Positions 43,061 to 55,005 of a stretch of 64,000 bases of DNA are shown in pieces. The stretch comes from Aspidapion aeneum. Taxonomy: Eukaryota > Arthropoda > Insecta > Coleoptera > Brentidae. The notes beneath the pieces were generated by a model. It was not told where the DNA came from. It made no database searches and was given only the letters and a program-made list of their open reading frames with translations. Made by a program: the position numbers and the translations under genes. Location: the NCBI GenBank assembly GCA_963576565.1, contig OY755047.1, positions 29,301,351-29,365,350 of the forward strand. The letters run 5' to 3'. How positions within the stretch are numbered: the first letter of the stretch is position 1; each line of letters opens with the position of its first letter.

Positions 43061-43296
43061 ATCAGACCGTTTTGTCTTTCATCCTAAGTCTATAGTAGGA
43101 AAACTTTTGCAAGAAGCGCTATCTACCGCCATACGAAAGAAACTAGCAAAAGAACAACTGTTATATAGGTCGATCGATGAAAAGATCGATTGCAAACAAA
43201 AGAATCCATCCGTCCAGATCAACGCTGATTAGCGTTTTTACCCACCTTCAGACGTGAGCGTCAATCAATGGAATTTTTAAGCCAAATAAGACTCAC

Positions 43297-43435
43297 AAAC
43301 GTAAATTTTAGTACCCGTGAATTTAGGCTAATCGGGTAAAAAGAAGTTTTTGTTTCTCTCATATTTTTCCGTGGGTAGCTCGAAAGCCACGAACTTGTTT
43401 GATTTTTAAATTCAGGGTTACTAAAATTTACGTTT
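43297..43435. repeat. Head-to-head retrozyme fragments
   Basis: CGTAAATTTTAGTACCCGTG, then GGCTAATCGGGTAAAAAG and TTTTTCCGTGGGTAGC, read in the minus orientation of the unit. From 43387, CCACGAACTTGTTTGATTTT runs to TACTAAAATTTACG in the plus orientation. The outer 14 bases are inverted repeats of each other. Confidence 0.65.
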
Positions 43436-43439
43436 GTAT

Positions 43440-46400
43440 TAATATATTATGTTGTTTAAATGAAATGTTATTGGAGGATTTAATCAAATCTGATCAGCAA
43501 AAAATGACGCGACGGGGACTAATAAGCTCAGGACAAAAAAACACATTTGTCCACCACACTGTATATGTTTTGTCAAAAATCTCTTATTTTTATTTTCCGA
43601 CACTTAACAATCAACAAAGAAGTACGTACCCTCCTCCTTTTCTAAACAATGAGTAAAGAGGACCGAAATTTTCATACTTTGGCTTTGACTGAGCTAAATT
43701 TGCCTTCGATGGGTTGCCTTCCTTTTTTAAAAATATTTCAAGCAAACAGGGTCTTTACTAAACAGGCAAGAGGAAGCTTACAAATCCTGCATATATACAA
43801 AATCGGTCAAAGTTGTAACAAAACGGGATTTGAGCATAAATGGTATTTTTGCCATTTATAAGTTTTTAAAGATTTTTAATTAAATATTGTTTTTGTCATC
43901 AACAAGACAAGCATTAATTATATGCAAGACTAGGTTAAGATTAAGTAAAATTTATGGCAACTCGGCGACTTGTTTTTAGGCATGTTTTCAGGTTCGCTGT
44001 ATTTTAATAAAAGTTGTATTCGGCTAATATGTCCTTTGAGCCACTAACATCAAAATAATTCATATTTTGTAACTGGAAACAAATTTGGTAAACTATTTTC
44101 AACTTTTAAGAAACACCCTGTAAGATTTAAACTTTACCGAATTTCTAAATCCACGCATCTTTGAATTGCGGTGGTATTTTGTCTCTTTGTCTTTCTCGCC
44201 AATGCGAGAGAGCTTAAGATTCAGACCACGGCAACCAAGAGTGTCTGTAGAGAAGAGTGGTGGAAGAAGTCCGTTAAAGAAAGCTTAGATTTAGCCCAAT
44301 CAGCTAGCGACAAACTGAGAATGTCTAGAGAGCGGGGTATTGAAACTTTCGAAAGTCGTCAGGGAGAGTACTCTTTAGTTTGTCTTTGCCTAGTACGGTA
44401 CACTTTCATTTACACTTCTTAAGGGGGGTTTTATTTCAACTGGGGAAATTTATCAATTATTTTAACATTGTATAAAACTTTTAACTTTAATATTCATAAT
44501 TATTTTGGTCTTTTCTTTTAGAGTTTATTGATTGTAAAGTCATTAATTATTACTGTTTCCAGTGTTTTGAAATAATGTGTTTAACTGTTTTATGGTTTTT
44601 TATCAACAAAATACAAACCATTCGTTGCCCTAAAATCGGCATTTTTAATTAATAACATATCCCAAACCTAAACAGTAATATTAAGTAAATTAAACAGTTG
44701 ATTGAATAGTTTCACTCATTCAATCAACGTTTAAGATGTTGATAAATATATATATTTACAACAAATTTATAAAAGGTTTATAAAACCTAAAAGTTTAAGA
44801 AGTGTAAATATTTGAATATAAAAGTTCAATGGTAGTAAAAATTTGATATTTAAATAATAAATATTAGAAGTGAAAGTGTGAAGCTGCAAGAAGAAAATTG
44901 AAAAGGTATGTATGATTATCCTATTAGTTATACATTTGAGAAAAACGTTTATAGCATACTTTTCCTCCAAGAACCGCCAAATTCCCTTTCGAGATCGTGT
45001 AAATTTAATAACATATAGTAACATTTAATCTTTTCATAATTTATATAAGTTGTAGCCTAAGTTGGTAGCTTACAACTTTTAAGCCTTGGCCACTTGAGGT
45101 GACAGTACCACTGTCACACACAGGCCCCTGTTACAAAGTGGTGTCAGTAGTTCAGGGTAATTTAGTTTTTGGAAAATTTGTGAAAAAATTTTTGGAAAAT
45201 TTGGGAAAAATTTTATGTTGAAAGTTTGAGAAAAACTCAGTAGTACTTTAGTTAACTCATTGGTAGTATTTTGTTGGAAAAACTAAAGAAAATTTTTGTA
45301 AAATTGTTCGTTTAAAAAGAAATAGTCTTGTCTAGTTTTTGAAAACCAAAACTAATTTGTTGGAAGATGTGCCATAACTGTTTTTCGTTGTTTAATTTAC
45401 TAACGTTATAATCTGTGTTACAATTATTTTATGAATTTTTTAATATTTTTGAATATTTTTTTGTCCTTGAATCAGTAAATACAAGGAAAATGTCAATGTC
45501 ATGACAATGTTTCTATTGATATATGATCACTTTAAATTTTTAAAAGATAAATTGGTAGAATATTTTTTATTGAAAAGTTAAGTTTAAATACTATCCAAAT
45601 ATGCCAGCAAATAAAATGCTCTCCATTTCTATCTGGAGGACGGATTCTCCAGCATGCGAAAGGATCAACCTTTTGCCTTAATAAAGCTTTATTGAACTCT
45701 AGATTTGAGTTATAACTCCAAAACTCGTTGGTAAACTTTAAAATTGTTCCATCAAAACATTATTTAAATAAAATGGATAAAAGAGTCCATTATTTTGTCT
45801 TAATTGTAGCACAGTTTTGTTAAAATAAAGTCTCATTAAACTTATCATTCTCTTGCCATTTAAAGCCTATTTTGTCTTTCTAGCTGAATTTTTTTTTAAG
45901 AATCTTTTATTAAAAACACAAAAAAAAGAGTCTCTTTATTTTTGATTAGTTGGCTGAAACAATAATTGCCAACCCTTCCTCTGACAAACCACTGATTTTT
46001 TTTGAAGACACCCGTCAAATATAACTAAGGGAGGATATTTTTTCTTTATTTTATTGCATTAATAACAGTTTTTTTGTTTTTTTGAACCATTAAACCTTTT
46101 TTATTAATATTTAATAACATTTTTTGTATAAATAATACAAAAAAATTTATGTTAAGTCATTATAACATTGTTTTTATAAGTATTTTTCTTCGTAGATATC
46201 GATATTTCAACTTTATTTTGGTTTTATTGTTTGTTTAATACCTAAAACTTCATTTGGCAAAAAGTACCTAAGCCAAATTAATTGACCATCTAAGTATCCA
46301 AAATGGTGTAATTAATTAATCTCAAGTAATTTTCCATTGATATTGCATCATAACTTTAAAATTTATAATTTCTAACTACTTTTTCCATGCAAACGTTCAT

Positions 46401-48460
46401 CTCTCATAAATTTGTGCTACAGGACATTTGTAAAGTATCTGGTCAGGATAAACTCAAACAACAGACCTAGCTACTAGCAATATCTTGTATAGAATATGTG
46501 ATAGATGTTTTTTTTTTGTCATTTTGTAATTTTTGTACTCTCTATATCATACAAATATGATTGAGATTTACCAGTTCAAACTATAAGTAAGCAACCACGA
46601 AGTATTTTCAAATTTTATGTTTTTATATTTCCAGATTTTCAAAATGTATTTTATTTTCCAAACTACACACAAGTTTCTTTTTGGAAAATAAACGTGACTG
46701 ACTGATTTCTTTGTATCTCAATAACAACTTTGTCGATTATGAAAAATTTCTTTATTACAAGGTCTACAAGTAAATCTTTCAAAATTTTAAAAAAAAGCAC
46801 TAATTTGTTAAAACCATGGACTAAATAAATGTAGCCACAGCAAATATCGACTCTATACAATTATTATCAAATTAAAAATAAAAATTTACGTTTTATGTTA
46901 CAAAACATAGCATTCAAACATAGTATTCTTTAAAACGACGTACCTGTCGAACTATTTTTGCTTTATAATTTTCTTATGACGTATTATTCTTTTCATAAAA
47001 GAAAATTTGATTTTCTTTTTAAGTTGGATATTATCAGCACTATCTGCAAATTCACAGCTTTTAAGTAAAGGGAGGTAAATGTAAAAACAACCTCCTGTAT
47101 ATTTTTTTTGGTTTTTTTGAGAGAGACTTTATTTTATTTATTTTCTTTCACTAACATGTAGGTAATCAAGTGAATTTCGTTTCATAATATTTTTAATCAA
47201 ATCAAAAAGTATATTGTCGTTTATTATCGTAAGTTATTGTCAAGCCATTTTTGCAAAATGGTATACCTAATTAAATATTATGAAATGGAAAAACCTATGT
47301 AGAACCCTTCATTCAATTTTCTATGATTCAGGTAAAGCAAACTAGATTGTCCGAACAAAAACTTGCTTTTGTTTGTAAAGTCATAAACTAATTTTGTCTC
47401 AGGTTTTATGTAGATGTAGCATTATAAAAATATTTTGGGAAAAATCACAATAAAATTATTTTTGCTTTATTTTGTCATTATCTTTGCCCTTAAAGGAATT
47501 AATCCGCTACATGCGAAGTAATTAGGTAATTAACTATTTATATTAATAAATGAACTCATCACACTTAAATATCTTATTAAATATTAACACCTTTGAAATT
47601 AAAACCTAAAACGACTTATTACCAAATCGATCATTCTGAGTTAAAACCATGATGTAGAAAGAGAAAAATGATTAGGGAGTTTGATAAAAAGCTCATATTA
47701 TGAAAAAAAAATACTGATCTTTGTCAACATTAAAATTTGGTACATGTGTAACTTTGAAGGCCTATTTTTTTCGAAAAAAAGATCTAAAGTTATATCCTAA
47801 GAAAGGATATTAAGAAAATTCGACCTATTTTAAATCAAAGCAATAAAATAACCACCTTTAGCGAAAAATGTACGTTATTTTTTTATATTTTCAAAAATCA
47901 AAACGTTAACCTAACAGAAAACGAAACCTTTTTTGTAGAAAAAATAAAAATGGCATTCATATCGGTTTACTACCATCTTAAAACACAACTTAGCCTATTT
48001 AGAGAGAGTTTCATCCTATTTTTTATTCGTATGTCATTGTATTGAATAATAACTTTACTGAAAAGATAAATAAATTATCCACCAATTAACTTAAAAGTCA
48101 AAACACAACTAAACTTAAGAAAGGACTATATTACCTATTGAGAACTGCCCATAAGCTTTCATTTCAGTACATATTTTAGATCGAGTCAAAAATTTTATTT
48201 ATAAAGTCCTTTATTTTATCATCTGTATTTTACACTAAAATGCCACCAGGGGGAGCAATGATTGACATTGCGCAAGTTGTAATTAAACATTATTTGTTAT
48301 AAACTACTACTAGTTTTATTGTCTAATAACAAGAGTGAAGATCTCATTTTTCTGTGCGTAATGTGTGTGACATTCACAAGTTACCACAGAACACAGTAAA
48401 CAGAAAACAAGTTTTGCATTGGTAATTTTAACAGTACATTCATTACCTTTTAAAAAAAAA
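43440..48460. other. Long AT-rich stretch, no gene recognised
   Basis: Intron-like composition throughout. An open frame at 44171-44422 (plus; phrase EEWWKKSVKESLDLAQSASD) is somewhat coding-like, but has no family match I can name, no clear splice context and no conserved neighbours, so I do not call it a gene. A hairpin (GGTGACAGT/ACTGTCAC) lies near 45100. Confidence 0.35.
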
Positions 48461-48470
48461 TGGTGCTATC

Positions 48471-48693
48471 TATCTATTTATTTAGCCTTCTTCGATCCAT
48501 CTTTGGATATAGGCCTCCTTCAATATCTTCCACTCTTTCCTGTATGACGCCGTGTTCATCCATCTAGTCCGCATGTTTCTTCAAATCGTGCGCCATCTCA
48601 TTTGTGGTCTTCCACTACCTCTTTTATTTTCCCAAGGTCTCCAGTTTACAATACATTTGTTTGACAGAAAGACGATCGATTTAACAAATGTAT
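48471..48693 (-). pseudogene. LINE 3' end with 10-bp target duplication
   Basis: The minus strand from about 48650 reads NKRGSGRPQMRWRT, RTRWM and WKILKEAYIQRWIEEG, the standard C-terminal ending of a second type of insect endonuclease-RT LINE, then a TAGA-repeat tail. TGGTGCTATC flanks it (48461-48470 and 48694-48703). The 5' side carries a 12-base inverted repeat (AATACATTTGTT/AACAAATGTATT), perhaps left by a twin-priming inversion. Only about 60 codons survive, so it is dead on arrival. Confidence 0.7.
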
Positions 48694-48847
48694 TGGTGCT
48701 ATCGACCATGTCTTAAGTGAAACAATACTTTGTAAAGCCATACAGTAATTTTTTGGAAAAAACATAATCTCATAGCATTTTAATTGCATAATGCTAAAGA
48801 AAGCCACAAATCAATGTCGTAACACAGTAAAGGCTTTTCTTAACCCT

Positions 48848-49051
48848 TGGTTGGGGGCTAGCTTTCCTGTGATGTCGTGGTGGTTACCAGGAATAAACTG
48901 CACAATTATTTTGGACTGTATCTCATTTATTTAAATATAAAATAACGTAAAACAAAATTTTGCTTGTGACAACAAGATGTCATGCTATGGAATCATTTTT
49001 TTACAAACCTAAAGGCGGCGTTGCCGTACTGCAATATTAGATTTCCTAACA
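48848..49051 (-). repeat. BEL/Pao 3' LTR
   Basis: On the minus strand it begins TGTTAGGAAATC and ends CCCCCAACCA, the usual TG...CA ends. It contains a TATA-like AT run beside AATAAA (complement of 48926-48931), serving as core promoter and polyadenylation signal. Confidence 0.95.
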
Positions 49052-49065
49052 TAGTCCCCCTCTTG
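49052..49065 (-). promoter_or_regulatory. Polypurine tract
   Basis: The minus strand reads CAAGAGGGGGACTA immediately before the 3' LTR. It is the expected primer for plus-strand DNA synthesis. Confidence 0.8.
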
Positions 49066-49133
49066 AAAGGCTAGGCTTTCAAAAGTTTAAAAATTATGAA
49101 CAAAACAAATATATATATGCTTATAAACTAAAT

Positions 49134-50501
49134 CTATAACATATCAAAAATCGTCGAATTCTGGAAACAGTTGTGGTTATAGCTCTGGATAATCAATTGC
49201 AGAGAACATCCAGTTATTTCTTCGATGTCAATTGGTAGTGGGACAATCTTTGCAACAGCGCGCTTGAAGATCCCATTTTTTGTTTTAATGCTGACTACCC
49301 GTGTTACTTTATCAGCACCAGGATGTAGTTCACAAATTCGCCCTAAGGGCCAAACCATTGGAGGAATGTTATCTTCTTTCATCAATACCAGTTGGCCAAC
49401 ATCAAGACTTGGAGCATTAGACCTTGAACCATGCCACTTGTTTCGTTGATGGAGTTGATTCAAATACTCCATCACCCAGCGACTCCAAAAATGCTGCCCC
49501 ATTTTCTGCAGCATTAAATAGCGCTTTGTAAAGTTCATCTTCGTCTCCATCAGGTTTCTTTCTGGTAAAGCTGTTAATGATTGTCCAATGATCAGATGAG
49601 CTGGCGTTAATGCTTCACAGTCACCAGGATCGGAAGACAAGGGAACGAGAGGCCTAGAGTTTAAAATTGCCTCAACCTGACAGGCTAGAGTATAAAATTC
49701 TTCGTAATTTAGAAGAGTATTATTAAGAATACGCTTAAGGTGATGTTTTACGGATTTCACAGCTGCCTCATGTAATCCACCGAAATGTGCAGAACGTGGC
49801 GGTTGAAAATGCCATTCTATTTTTGACTCATTTAGGTAGTGTTGAAATCGCTCTTTATAAACTAAATTTTGCAACGCTAGCATTTCGTTGTTAGAACCAA
49901 CAAAACATGTCGCATTATCGGAATATATCGCAGTGCAAAAGCCTCTTCGGGCTACAAATCTTTTCAGAATAGCTAAGAAACCATCACTTGAGATATCTGT
50001 TACCAACTCTATATGGCAAGCTTTGGAAGCTAAGCAAACAAATACACAAATATAGCCCTTTATAGTCCTATTTGTCCTTAGCTTACCGTCCTTTAAAATA
50101 AAAGGCCCTGCGTAGTCAACAGCAACCCGAAGAAATGCACGCGCAGATGTTACTCGGTAACTTGGCAAGTTTCCCATTCGGGGTTCAACATAAGTATATG
50201 GATTTGCTTTAAAACATGAAATACACTTGCGTACAAAATTTCTTATTATTTGTTTACCGTTTATCGGCCAATACTTCTGACGTACGTGTGCCAACGTACC
50301 CTGAACACCGGCATGTAAGCTACGTTTGTGCTCGAAATCAATTATCAAATTCGTTAACGCGTGTTTTGATGGTAAAAGTATTGGATGCTTTCCGTCATAA
50401 TCCAGATTTTTAGAATTTTGGCATCTACCGCCTACTCTTATGATGCCTTCTTTGTCAATAATTGGCGATAAAGACTTCAAATTACTTTTGTTCGACACAA
50501 T
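49134..50501 (-). CDS. BEL/Pao pol 3' part: integrase and C-terminal domain, downstream of an in-frame stop
   Basis: This frame is the direct continuation of the upstream polyprotein past the TGA at 50502-50504. Counted from the GTG at 50498, it holds a zinc-binding HHCC domain (H57, H62, C92, C95) and an integrase core with D128 (VDYAGPF), D194 (YSDNAT) and E244 (HEAAVKS). The C-terminal domain of BEL elements (DUF5641-like) follows, with DVGQLVLMKEDN and WPLGRI. All catalytic residues are present. The family normally has gag-pol as one frame, so the GTG is not a natural start. Without readthrough or repair this part is not made in its usual context. It would insert the copied DNA into the chromosome. 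Confidence 0.9.
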   Translation of the reverse strand: MVSNKSNLKSLSPIIDKEGIIRVGGRCQNSKNLDYDGKHPILLPSKHALTNLIIDFEHKRSLHAGVQGTLAHVRQKYWPINGKQIIRNFVRKCISCFKANPYTYVEPRMGNLPSYRVTSARAFLRVAVDYAGPFILKDGKLRTNRTIKGYICVFVCLASKACHIELVTDISSDGFLAILKRFVARRGFCTAIYSDNATCFVGSNNEMLALQNLVYKERFQHYLNESKIEWHFQPPRSAHFGGLHEAAVKSVKHHLKRILNNTLLNYEEFYTLACQVEAILNSRPLVPLSSDPGDCEALTPAHLIIGQSLTALPERNLMETKMNFTKRYLMLQKMGQHFWSRWVMEYLNQLHQRNKWHGSRSNAPSLDVGQLVLMKEDNIPPMVWPLGRICELHPGADKVTRVVSIKTKNGIFKRAVAKIVPLPIDIEEITGCSLQLIIQSYNHNCFQNSTIFDML

Positions 50502-53500
50502 TCAAAATTTTTGCAAATTGTCTAAATCAATTAAAAAAGATTGTTTTTGAGCTATTTTTATTAGACACATAAGACTACTCTCGATTTCAAAAATAGTAAA
50601 ACATCCAACACGTCTTTTTTCGATATATTTAAAATATTTTAAATTATTGTAAAACCGAATTACAAATGCAGTAACACGAATCAATTTGAAAAGATCAGAA
50701 AATTTCGAAATAATGTCAAATTCGGGTAATACTTCAACCTTTAATGAGATTTTTGACTCAGGCACATTCTTAGACTGAGCAAAATTAAATATATTACAAT
50801 TTTTTGGCCAATTGTCAGTATTAACCAAGAATTTAGGACCATGTAGCCACAACTCTGAATTGATTAAATCCTTGAGACTTGAACCGCGTGAAATGATATC
50901 CGCAGGATTATCTTGTGATGCTATATGGTTCCAATCTTCTATTTTTGTAAGCTGCTGAATTTCTGCAACTCTATTTGAGATAAACGTCTTCCATGTTCTA
51001 GGCTCTTTGGAGATCCAACATAATACGATCGTGGAGTCTGTCCATAAAAACATACGTTGTGTTTTGAGATTTAAAGCTTCAACGCATTTTGCAATTAAAC
51101 GAGAAAGCAAAAGGGCGCCCAGCAATTCGAGTCTTGCCAAGCTGACTGATTTAAGAGGACTCACACGCGATTTTGCACAAAGAAGATGACATTCTGATTT
51201 ACCGCTAAAATCTGTTGATTTTAAGAAAATACAGCAAGCATATGCCTTTTCGCTGGCATCGGAAAATCCGTGAATCTCAATTATTTTTGGGTTTTGGACT
51301 AAAACATGTCGAGGGATATGCATCGAACCCACTTGGGAAATTTCGTTCTTAAGTTCTAACCACTCATTAAGCAAATCATTAGGAATATCATCGTCCCAGT
51401 CGAGTTTTAACATCCAAAGTTTTTGAATGATTAGCTTTGCTCGAATTGAAATAGGACCAAGAATTCCCAAAGGATCGAAAATTTTAGCAACGAAACTAAG
51501 TATTGTTCTCTTGCTACACTTTTCAGAACAAGTAGAAATTAGCTGTGAGTTATACTCAAATACGTCCTGGGAGGGTATCCATGAAATTCCCAATGTCTTG
51601 CCACTAGAATCATCTGTGATTGAATATTTTGAGGCACCTTGATAGTCTAAAGCTATGTCTTCAAGTACTGCAGCTGAGTTTGATTGAAATTTACGTAGTT
51701 CGAAACCGTAATCGGATAATATTTTACAAATATTTTTTCTCAACGTAATGACTGATTGATCATCTGTACCACCAGTTAAGAGATCATCTACGTAAAAATC
51801 AGATCCAATTATTCGACTTTCAGAAACATAGGTTTTCTGAGTATCAATGGAAATTTGCTTTAGACATCGCGTAGCTAAGTAGGATGCTGGAGCTGTGCCA
51901 TAAGTTAATGTATTTAACTGATAGTGTCTTAATTCTTGGTCTGGTGATTCTCTCCAGACAATACGCTGCAAATTCCGTTCGTCTTTTTCAATTAGTATTT
52001 GCCTATACATTTTTGCGAGATCACCAATGAGGCAAACATTATGCTTTCGAAATCTAAGTAAGAGGGAAAACAAGTCATCTTGAATTGTAGGCCCTACTTT
52101 AAGAACACTATTCAAGGAAAGATTATTTGGTACTGACTTACATGCTGCATCATAGACTACCCTCAACTTAGTCGTTGTGCTGTCCGGTTTCTGAACACAG
52201 TGATGCGGTATGTAGTATATAGGGGTTTTTGATTCCAAGTCCCTTGAAATTTCCGACATATGATTTAGCTCTTCGTACTCTTTCATAAAATCCTTATAAG
52301 CTACAGCTAGGTCTGGGTTTTTTAATAATCGTCTTTCGATAGAATAAAATCTATTTATCGCAATTTCCTCGGTATTGCCTAATTCCGTGTGATTTACCTT
52401 TAGAGGAAACTTGACTATGAATCGGCCATTTTCATCTCGAACCGTGGTTTCAGAAAAATAACTTTCACACTCAATCTCTTCCTGATTCATTTTTGAGCGA
52501 GGATGAGGTTCTACCTCTTCCACTAACCAAAATTTTTGCAAATCAAAATGATCAGTCCGATTTTTCGTGAAAAAACACTGAGTTAGCATGACGTCAGATT
52601 TAATTTTTTGGTTTTTATAAGGTACTTTTCCAGCTACGATCCAACCTAGCAAAGTTTTTTGCAAAATAGGAAGATTTTTTCCTAATTTAATCTGCCCTAC
52701 GCAAAGCATATCATAAAAAACTTCGACGCACAAAAGCATGTCAATTTTGGAGGGCACATTAAATTCAGGATCTGCCAATGATAACTCAGAGGGAATGTTT
52801 AATTTTTCTGTATCAAAATATACTTGAGGTGTTGATTCTGTAATACTTGGCAAAACGTAAAAATCTAAATTAGCCCTGTATTGCGAATTTTGAGAGGAAA
52901 TGCTGATTTTAACCTTTTGGCTTATGTTTGTGGACACTTCATTTATGCCAATTACGGGCAAATTTACTTTTTCAACCTTTAAATTTAGTTTTTTGAGCAT
53001 CGACTCGGTAACAAAATTTGACTGCGAGGCGTTATCTAGCAAAACTCGACACTGAATTGAATTTCCTTGGCTGTCCTTTGCATTGACAAGAGCAGTTGAC
53101 AGCAAATTAAAGGTATTTACATTTTGACACGGATGAGCTACGATATTTGCTTGAATGCTGTTCGTTTCAGCGGGTTCCTCCGGTTTTTGTTCCGACTTAG
53201 AAACTCCTTCCGTTTGTTTGTTTTCGACAACTAAGGTTTTTGTAGCCTCCGGTTTTGGCGAACCTGATTGGTCACGCGATTGATGTAAAATCGTTGCATG
53301 TTTTTCCTTGCAAATTCTGCAACCGTAGCCTTTGCAATCAGTTGTTTTGTGCCCATAACGAAGGCAACACGTGCAAAGTCTTAATTTTTTAGCTTGCGCC
53401 AATCGATCATTAACTGGCAATTTTTTGAATTCATCGCAATAAAAAATGGAGTGTAAATTTTTACAATAATGACATTTTGGTTTATAAGTACTCATATCAC

Positions 53501-54587
53501 TTGAGCTTGACACATAAGCCCTTGTGTTTTTGATTTGATTCGAAGAAACAGAAATGTTAGCTTTGGTATCTAATGACTCTAAAAGCTGACACCTTTCTTC
53601 CATACATTCAATGAATTTGTCTACTGCGAGAGAATCAAGTTTTCTAGCACAAATTTCCCAGTCCTTTTTTGACCCATTGTCAATTTTTGACACCAATATA
53701 TGTACTAAAAGCCTATCCCAACCTTTAACATTTTCGCCCAGATTTTCTAAAGCGCGATAATTTTTCAAAAATGTATTTAAAAAATTACGCAAACTCTTAT
53801 AGCATTCTTTATTGAAAGATGGGTAATCTAAAATTTCTTTGATGTGGGCATCAACTAAGACCTTTTTATTTTCGTACCTGCGCATAACTAAATCCCACGC
53901 TATCGGATAATTTGCATCCGATGGGCTTAAAGACGCTATTATATCTTTTGCGACCCCCTTTAGTGCGCTTTCTAAATAATAGAATTTTTGTACGTTCGCT
54001 ATTGTTCTATTATTATGAACTAATGAAACAAACAATTCTCTAAATCTTTGCCAATCCCCGTACGAGCCACTAAAAACCGGTATAGAGAGTCGGGGAAGAT
54101 TTACTGCACTCGGCAACATCGCATGATGTGCATCTCCTGTCCCTGTACCAGGCCACATAGGCAGGGACCCTGGCCGTAACCCGTCGCTTTCACCATTTTG
54201 CAGCGTATGGGCTGCGGTCGACTGCACCGGGTTTAGTGTAGGCAATGGCGTATTTTTGGTGAATGTAGAGAGAATTTGATTAGCCTTTTCTAAGGCATCG
54301 TAATAACGTGATTCAAATTCTCCACGTTCATCCAGCTGTACAGCCTCATTAAAATCATCAGAAAAATCGCTTAAAAGCAAGTTTTCAAACTCAGTTTGCA
54401 CTTTGTCAAATCTCGACAAGATGGTTTCAAAGCTCGCAAGTCGGGTCCTTAGATAACTCTCTGATCGACCTTTATTATAAAATTCATCAAGACAATTTTC
54501 AAACCGAGTCATTTCCGATTTTAAAACTGTTCGAGATCTTTTTATGGTTGAGAGTTCAACCTCTGGTGAAATACCGATAGAAGACAT
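50502..54587 (-). CDS. BEL/Pao gag-pol polyprotein: Gag, protease, RT, RNase H
   Basis: I choose the ATG at 54587 (MSSIGISPE), ten codons inside the longest frame, because the upstream codons look like leader. Residues below count from the longer start at 54617. A DUF1759-type Gag region spans about 172-320. Zinc knuckles include C415-C418-H423-C428. The aspartic protease has D528 in VLLDNAS. The RT carries GDLAKMYRQI (865-874) and FYVDD (941-945). RNase H shows D1120 (GFSDAS), E1164, D1194 (LWTDS) and DNPADIISRG near 1236-1245. It ends at TGA 50502-50504, where relatives continue into integrase. Gag packages the RNA and pol copies it in cytoplasmic particles. Confidence 0.95.
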   Translation of the reverse strand: MSSIGISPEVELSTIKRSRTVLKSEMTRFENCLDEFYNKGRSESYLRTRLASFETILSRFDKVQTEFENLLLSDFSDDFNEAVQLDERGEFESRYYDALEKANQILSTFTKNTPLPTLNPVQSTAAHTLQNGESDGLRPGSLPMWPGTGTGDAHHAMLPSAVNLPRLSIPVFSGSYGDWQRFRELFVSLVHNNRTIANVQKFYYLESALKGVAKDIIASLSPSDANYPIAWDLVMRRYENKKVLVDAHIKEILDYPSFNKECYKSLRNFLNTFLKNYRALENLGENVKGWDRLLVHILVSKIDNGSKKDWEICARKLDSLAVDKFIECMEERCQLLESLDTKANISVSSNQIKNTRAYVSSSSDMSTYKPKCHYCKNLHSIFYCDEFKKLPVNDRLAQAKKLRLCTCCLRYGHKTTDCKGYGCRICKEKHATILHQSRDQSGSPKPEATKTLVVENKQTEGVSKSEQKPEEPAETNSIQANIVAHPCQNVNTFNLLSTALVNAKDSQGNSIQCRVLLDNASQSNFVTESMLKKLNLKVEKVNLPVIGINEVSTNISQKVKISISSQNSQYRANLDFYVLPSITESTPQVYFDTEKLNIPSELSLADPEFNVPSKIDMLLCVEVFYDMLCVGQIKLGKNLPILQKTLLGWIVAGKVPYKNQKIKSDVMLTQCFFTKNRTDHFDLQKFWLVEEVEPHPRSKMNQEEIECESYFSETTVRDENGRFIVKFPLKVNHTELGNTEEIAINRFYSIERRLLKNPDLAVAYKDFMKEYEELNHMSEISRDLESKTPIYYIPHHCVQKPDSTTTKLRVVYDAACKSVPNNLSLNSVLKVGPTIQDDLFSLLLRFRKHNVCLIGDLAKMYRQILIEKDERNLQRIVWRESPDQELRHYQLNTLTYGTAPASYLATRCLKQISIDTQKTYVSESRIIGSDFYVDDLLTGGTDDQSVITLRKNICKILSDYGFELRKFQSNSAAVLEDIALDYQGASKYSITDDSSGKTLGISWIPSQDVFEYNSQLISTCSEKCSKRTILSFVAKIFDPLGILGPISIRAKLIIQKLWMLKLDWDDDIPNDLLNEWLELKNEISQVGSMHIPRHVLVQNPKIIEIHGFSDASEKAYACCIFLKSTDFSGKSECHLLCAKSRVSPLKSVSLARLELLGALLLSRLIAKCVEALNLKTQRMFLWTDSTIVLCWISKEPRTWKTFISNRVAEIQQLTKIEDWNHIASQDNPADIISRGSSLKDLINSELWLHGPKFLVNTDNWPKNCNIFNFAQSKNVPESKISLKVEVLPEFDIISKFSDLFKLIRVTAFVIRFYNNLKYFKYIEKRRVGCFTIFEIESSLMCLIKIAQKQSFLIDLDNLQKF

Positions 54588-54619
54588 GTTTTTGATTAAA
54601 TAATAATAAAAACACAACT

Positions 54620-55005
54620 AACTACTAGATTTTGTATTTTCTTTATTACACTATATACTTGAAATATGCTTCCTGCACTGAAAAAATATTCAGATAACAC
54701 TCTGTTGCACCTTTTTCTAGGCAAAAGCCATGAGGAAAAGCGCTAACCTAATTAAGTCAAAAATAAATTGGTATTTTGCTTTAAAAAGCTTGATAAAATA
54801 TGCTTTACTTTAAAAAGTTTAGCGAAATTGTAATTAAAATACTTTTGCTTTCACTCTTATTAACGAGTTTAGCAGACTTCGATCCAAAGCATGACACTAC
54901 ATAAGGTTTATGACTGGTTAAAAACTAATGAAATTTTAAGCAAAAATCGACCTTATCGCCATATAAACATGGATTATGCTACTTTATTTGTGATTTTAAT
55001 GATTT
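54620..55005 (-). other. BEL/Pao leader (5' untranslated part)
   Basis: Non-coding leader between the HINE-like insert and the gag start. No coding frame or structural motif is evident. Confidence 0.6.

Noticed and set aside
43649..43861. Open frame with an LPSMGCLPFLKIF phrase faintly like YqaJ-type N-termini
   Set aside because: The similarity is too weak and the later residues do not follow the pattern.
44171..44422. Open frame of 83 codons with a lysine/glutamate-rich helix-like segment
   Set aside because: No recognisable family, no splice signals or neighbours; kept only as a note in the regional entry.
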